A stretch of 64,000 bases of DNA from NCBI RefSeq assembly GCF_037042905.1, contig NC_087252.1, positions 29,006,994 through 29,070,993 of the forward strand, given 5' to 3'. The notes below the pieces were generated by a model. The model ran no database searches and had not been told where the DNA came from. It worked only from the letters and a program-made list of their open reading frames with translations. The translations under genes were made by a program, and so were the position numbers. This document shows, in pieces, positions 58,800 through 64,000 of this stretch (its first letter is position 1; the number at the start of each line of letters is the position of its first letter). The DNA is from Lytechinus pictus (Eukaryota; Echinodermata; Echinoidea; Temnopleuroida; Toxopneustidae).

Positions 58800-59155
58800 A
58801 TTGAAACAGCCGGGGCTTGGTATTGATTCATATGTATCTCTCTTTCTAATATACTGTCTCTCTCTCTCTGTCTTTTGTGTGTCACTCTGTCTCTGCTGTT
58901 CATGTTGGCCCCTTGCCCCCCCCCCCCCTTGGTCTTGGAATGCTATCCCGCTTTCAATAAGAAATGCTTCCAGTGTTCTTGGCTTCAAATATTCCCTTAA
59001 GACATACCTTTTTCCTCAATAATTAATTTCCCTTTTTATCTTGAATATTGTAGTAATTATCGCAAATGTAAAATTATTATTCATACATTGTACACGCTAT
59101 GTTAATTACTTTTTGTTTATAGCGCCTCTAAATATCCATTATTATTATTATTATT
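58800..59155 (+). pseudogene. LINE 3'-end fragment
   Basis: A short frame ending at 59022 contains WNAIPLSIRNASSVLGFKYS and a following KTYLF, the extreme C-terminal motif of Jockey/CR1-type LINEs. It is followed by an untranslated tail ending in (ATT)n at 59138-59157. It is preceded by a (TC)n-rich stretch; a second copy of the upstream segment (cagccagggcttggtattgat) begins at 59536. Confidence 0.65.
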
Positions 59156-59569
59156 ATTGGTCTTCTCTCTAGTCTCTCTTACCCTTTCTCATATCTCAAA
59201 AGATACATTATCCCATCTTTAATATTCATCACACTCTTCAAATTAAAACCTCAACTGCTCCCAACAGCACCTGCACCTGCATTGCACCAACTAGATCAAT
59301 GTCGAAACACATGTTTCGACATGTACCTTTTACACATGTACCTTTTACAAGGCTGCCATCATTATCAAGCCTAATCGCTCACGATTAATTATGTTAAATG
59401 AACCATATATATTATGTTATTTAACTTAATCGCTTATGTTACGACCACAGTATTGTTAATTTGTTATATTACCTGAGTCTGTATATGTTGTTTATCTCGG
59501 ATGTGAATGCAGAAATAAATTAAAATCAAATCAAACAGCCAGGGCTTGGTATTGATTTATACTTCATAC

Positions 59570-59870
59570 ACTTCTCTCTTTCTCACACTCTCTCTCCCCC
59601 CTTTATCTCTCCATCTCTATCTCTGTCTTTCTGTGTACTACTCTGTCTCTGATGCTCATGTTGGTCTCTACCTCCTTTTCTCCCCTCTCTCTCCTCTATC
59701 ACCCCCCCCCTCTCTCTCTTTCTTACCCTATATCAAACTTTTGTTCTACATACATGATACTATGTACTAACTTCTTTGCTCCTCTCTCTTTCCCCCTCTA
59801 ACACAGACCCTATCTCTCTCTCTCTCTTTCTCTTTTTCTCTCACTCTTTTCCTCTCTCTCCTCGGCATAT
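59570..59870. repeat. (CT)n-rich low-complexity block
   Basis: Runs of tctctctc and cccccc on the plus strand. Spurious ORFs only. Confidence 0.8.
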
Positions 59871-60607
59871 TAAAAATGGAACTGCTCAACCATATCTCTA
59901 TCAACACAACCCTCACAAAGTTATAATAACAGACAAACACACAATGCCTGTCTGCAAAATCCCTCACATTTTGTTGAAACCTTTGTCAAAGGCAATGCCA
60001 TCTATAAATTTACTAACTGATCGCGGGCTAGACAAAGGTAGAATGGATTGCCATTTTTATTTTCTCTGATTGAAATGTTGTTATTAGAGATCACTTACAT
60101 GTCGATTTCACAGTACAAATAGTGAAACAGGGAAGTTGAACAATTACACAATAACTTCTTGGACTTCTCTACGATAGTGGTAAGTTTAAATTTTTCTATT
60201 CATTTGTTAGAAATTCGAACAGTTCTATTGCATGACATAATTCAATTTTAACCATGTGTTTTGATCTCACAACCCCCCCCCAAAAAAAAAAAAATTTTAT
60301 TGAAATAATTTACTTTTCAAACATGATTGCAGTTACCTGTAATACATTACATGTCCATGTATAATGCACATATTTTGGCAGAAAAGAGAGGCATTGTTAT
60401 GAATCGTTGTCATTTGAATATTGAAAACATGTACAGTATGTAAATAGATCATGTGCTATATGAGCTCAATAGCACATTAATTTGCAACATGGTACATATA
60501 CATGATATACATGTAAAGAAAATGTGACCCTTCACCCCAAAATGAACAATAGGTCACCCAAAATGAACTTTGAATTTCTATTGAGCTTGATAAAGCACAC
60601 CAAAAAT

Positions 60608-61472
60608 TAACAAGTGGAACGCCTCTGGCAGTCTCGCCTGCATTACGCAATTTAATATAGCAGCAGTGCTAACTTTGAAAACTACTATGAAATAATCATT
60701 CACAAAAACATCATTCATATAATGACATAATACCACGTTCATTGACCATAAATGACATTTGAAAGGAGACTTACATGTAAGACTGTCAACTACACCCATG
60801 TCCACATTTCATTCACTCTATCCATAAACTTTCAAAGTTATGATGGCACTTCAACAATTACCCCAACATGGCCTAAGTTTATTGACCTTAACTGACCTTT
60901 GACTTGGTTTTGTGACCTGAAACTCACAGGGGATGTTCAGTGATGCTTGATTACTCTTATATCCCAAGTTTTATGAACTAGATCCATAAACTTTCAGAGT
61001 TAGGATGGTAATTCAACAAATACCCCCAACATGGCCAAAGTTCATTGACCTTTAATGACCTTTGACCATGGTCATGTGACCTGAAACTCGTACAGGATGT
61101 TCAGTGATACTCGATTACTCTTATGTCCAAGTTTTATGAACTAGATCCATAAACTTTCAGAGTTAGGATGGTAATTTAACAAATACCCCCAACACGGCCA
61201 AAGTTCATTGACCCTAAATGACCTTTGACCTTGGTCATGTGACCTGAAACTCAGACAGGATGTTCACTAATACTTGATTAACCTTATGTCCAAGTTTCAT
61301 GGACTAGATCCATAAATTTTCAAAGTTATGATAGTAATTCAACAAATACCCCCAACTTGACCAAAGTTCATTGACCCTAAATGACCTTTGACCTTGGTCA
61401 CGTGACCTAAAACTCGAGCAGGATGTTCACTAATACTTGATTAACCTTATGCTTAAGTTTCATGAACTAGGT
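60608..61472. mobile_element. TIR element with DR1-bearing units (copy 2, right end lost)
   Basis: The left end caagtggaacgcctctggca matches that of 52019. Units repeat gatgttcagt/cact. TGACCTTTGACCT is perfect at 61219 and 61382 and has one mismatch at 60893 and 61056. The right TIR is missing. Confidence 0.75.
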
Positions 61473-61796
61473 CAAACAAAAATCTAATCGCATGTACACA
61501 TGTACATGTACAAGAAATGCAGTGAGACCTGAATAAAGAGAAATAAGGAGAAAACAAGGTTTGAAGTTTGGGGAACACTCAAGCATGAGATGTGCACACT
61601 TTGCAAAAATATTAAGAATTCTGGAAAAATTGGTGTTAAAAAATCCTGTATCTCATCTGTTTTTTTTCCTCGACTGTACAAGCTCTTCAAATTTTGACAG
61701 TATGAAGGAGAAGAGTTTCTCTTTAAGATATTAATATTTATAATTGTTTACCTTTTGAAGGCCAAATTATTGTTTGAGCAATTTACAGAGAACCTT

Positions 61797-62005
61797 CCCT
61801 GGCAACTTATTGTTGGTGTTGCTTTTTTTTTGGGTTAAGGAAGAGGAGAGCGAAAAATTGGTGTTAAAAAATCCTGGCAACATATTGTTGGTGTTGCTTT
61901 TTTTTTGGTTAAGGAAGAGGAGAGCGAAAAATTGGTGTTAAAAAATCCTGGCAACTTATTGTTGGTGTTGCTTTTTTTTGGTTAAGGAAGGGGAGAGCGA
62001 AAAAT
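61797..62005. repeat. ~75-bp tandem repeat, three units
   Basis: Unit contains cctggcaacttattgttggt, a T-run, and ggttaaggaagaggagagcg. A fragment (aaaattggtgttaaaaaatc) lies at 61626. Confidence 0.85.
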
Positions 62006-62365
62006 AATGATATCATCTAGAATAAACCATGTTTCAGAGATAAATACCTATGAAAAGGCAACTAGCTTTAGCTGGTGTCATCATCTTATCAATGCTATAC
62101 CAGTTGTGGTAACGAGCTAAAAATGAGTTCAAACAAAATCCAATAAATTGACCACCCAAGTGTTCGCATAGCATACAGTGCCAATTGGCTCTGGGAAAAA
62201 AATGTGTAATTGCTGAGAAATGAGCAATATACAGGGATGCCACTAGGTGTCCTGCAAAAATACTGAAACTTATCGCGGGCCGGGATAGTGTCCAAGAAAA
62301 TTTTTTTAGGGGGGGTCCACCTTTAATTTTGGGATGGACACATGTCACAGGTAAAAAATTGGACA

Positions 62366-62403
<38 letters not shown>

Positions 62404-62496
62404 AGGAGGGGGGGGGGGTCCGCCCCCACCTCAAATTTAGGGGAGGGGGGGAGGACCAAGTGGTTTCTTACCTTGTTGTGATCGATGACTTTGAAG

Positions 62497-62664
62497 TCAA
62501 TTAGGTTTGAAAAACTGACGGTAGTTAGTTGTGTGTTTCTCATAGAACGCTAGACCAACAGCTTCAGTCTCTGTATTTTGGTTGTTCAGCTGAACCGCGT
62601 TGGCTCCACTCACCAATACATAGACTGAAGAGTTGTTGGCCCGTACATAAAGACAATGTATCAG
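62497..62664 (-). CDS. short open frame within hAT-like element, unidentified
   Basis: On the minus strand, after a TAG, about 50 codons run open to TGA at 62499-62497, reading ..YVRANNSSVYVLVSGANAV and ending AFYEKHTTNYRQFFKPN. There is no Met at the start, so if real it is an internal or terminal exon (a possible acceptor, gggttag, precedes it). I do not recognise the family. Its position inside a TIR element suggests a remnant of a transposon-encoded protein, but this is inference. Confidence 0.3.
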   Translation of the reverse strand: MIHCLYVRANNSSVYVLVSGANAVQLNNQNTETEAVGLAFYEKHTTNYRQFFKPN

Positions 62665-62762
62665 CTAACCCAGGGAGCTCCGGCACGCAAAGCGGGCCGG
62701 AGCTAGCTGATACGTAACCCAAGGAGCTCCGGCCCGCTTTTCGGGCCGGAGCTCCCTGGGTT
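62658..62762. repeat. two adjacent GC-rich palindromes
   Basis: Palindrome 1 (62658-62713) starts gtatcagc and ends gctgatac. Palindrome 2 has perfect 14-bp arms 62723-62736 and 62742-62755 (ggagctccggcccg / cgggccggagctcc) with a 5-base loop. Confidence 0.9.
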
Positions 62763-63397
62763 CCGTATCAGCATGCAGCAGTAACGTTAGATCTAACATT
62801 CGGCGGAAACCCGATTTTCGGATCGTTTTTGGTACATAAAATGTCACATTATAATTACATCCAAACTTACGAGAAAATATATAAAATTCAGAAACATCGT
62901 ACCTTAGACCGCAGTTACCGCTAATTCCTTTCAAATGATGATCAAAACTTAGTCATCCTCGATTCCTTCGTTGGTCATCGTAAGTTGCCATCTTGGATGA
63001 CGTCATCATCTGTACAGACGTATTTACCAGTCGCTATTATACTGCGATTCGTGCCGCTGCTATGCGCTTGTCTATGTGCGTGCGTTTGGAACTTGTCGCT
63101 CGCATTGATTGGCCAGGATATCGATAATTCTAATCAGAAAGCCTTGATAAAAGCATAACTCAATGAACGTAGTAGGCAGTGCGCGCGTTTATAATTTATG
63201 TACTGTATAAAAGCAAATATCTCGGGGAAATATCTCTCACTCGGTCGATCGACATGCATCGCAATCGGGGGAAAAAAGGAGGACTTTCCGGTTTTTTTTA
63301 ATACACAGAAAACAGGAAAAGTCGGAAATACGGAAATAAGACAGATAGCAGGAAAAAAGCCGGAATTCTGTAAAAATACGGAAAAGTGGCATCCCTG

Positions 63398-64000
63398 AAT
63401 ATATAAAGCACAGAATTTCTTAAACTGTCAGGTATTTTTCTAAGCAATCCCACATGCCTTTTTGTGTTAGTTATCATCAGAATTATCGGTTTTTAGCTAA
63501 GATTTCATGATTTTACAAAGATGCGTTGATTTCAATGTACCAGATCTATAATAATATACTAGTAATTAACCTTTATTTTAACAGCTTTCTCATGAAATAA
63601 TTGTTTTGTACAATTACTTTCTGTTACCTTCAAATACAAAAATGTGGTTCTTAAAGCCTAAGTCATAAGTTACTTGGGTTCATATTCAGGCTTCACCCAG
63701 ACATTAGACATTTGGTTTAATAAAAAGAAGGAAATATTCAATCATTGTTATTTCAATGTACAATACTTTGTACATGTATGACTAAAAAGTAATTCTTTAC
63801 ACAGTACATCACTCCAGTGCAAAGAGACTTCATTCATTTGTGCAATATAAACACCGAGCAGGGAAACAATTATACGGGGGCTTTGGGCGAGCCCTAGAAG
63901 ATCCCCATTCATGGCAATGTTAAAAATTATCCAATGCTACAGAATCAGACCTGCCAACCTCTGGGAATGAAAAACTGTATTCTGTGATTAAAAAAACTGT
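63398..64000. other. AT-rich non-coding, no feature recognised
   Basis: No coding exon, RNA or repeat could be supported. It probably lies in or near NOMO intronic sequence. Confidence 0.4.

Larger units (their letters stand above)
62232..63397. mobile_element. hAT-like element with residual ORF and promoter-like region
   Basis: Ends CAGGGATGCCACT and AGTGGCATCCCTG are inverted repeats; AATATA abuts both ends but no clean 8-bp duplication is seen. Inside are an open frame on the minus strand (62497-62664), two GC-rich palindromes (62658-62762) and a CpG-bearing block with gccatcttgg and tgacgtcatc near 62990-63010. Confidence 0.65.

Overview
The window is nuclear DNA of an invertebrate deuterostome, most likely an echinoderm and probably a sea urchin. 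The evidence is the gene set (PRDM10 and NOMO orthologues with many short exons), AT-rich introns, and dense short inverted-repeat elements with interspersed tRNA-derived SINEs. The species assignment is inference; the gene identities come directly from the translated sequence. Layout: (1) 1.2-4.7 kb, plus strand: a single-exon ORF of 1159 residues encoding a multi-zinc-finger regulator with an internally triplicated four-finger module, CtBP-type motifs and SUMO-type sites. (2) 4.7-17.8 kb: its 3' flank and a region of foldback elements, MITEs, simple repeats and a LINE fragment, with one candidate non-coding first exon for the next gene near 14.7 kb. (3) 18.05-30.52 kb, plus strand: a complete coding model for PRDM10 in eight exons (1393 residues). 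It has an acidic/glutamine-bearing N-terminus, a PR/SET domain split over exons 5-7, an AT-hook-like patch, 14 C2H2 fingers and a Q-rich C-terminal activation region. (4) 32.3-40.3 kb: an intergenic block made almost entirely of inverted-repeat elements. (5) 40.3-55.6 kb, minus strand: the last ten coding exons of NOMO (nodal modulator), the ER multipass-translocon subunit, ending in its transmembrane helix and basic tail. Its 5' part lies beyond the window. A nearly intact endonuclease/RT LINE sits in one of its introns. (6) 55.6-64 kb: presumably more NOMO intron, filled with repeats and a hAT-like element. PRDM10 and NOMO are convergent. PRDM10 and the finger gene act in the nucleus; NOMO acts at the ER membrane. 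Nothing in the sequence shows that the three genes work together. The most unusual theme is tandem duplication across exon boundaries. PRDM10 exon 2 heads a 151-bp array that keeps reproducing its splice donor. The exon 6 donor is repeated every 22 bp. A 185-bp array abuts the exon 8 acceptor. Decayed copies of the start of one NOMO exon, with its acceptor, are strewn upstream of it and were split by the LINE. Also notable are a repeat family carrying arrays of perfect nuclear-receptor DR1 sites, two hAT-like elements with CpG-rich promoter-like cores, and several very strong hairpins. No bacterial-type system, CRISPR array, rRNA or intact tRNA gene is present.
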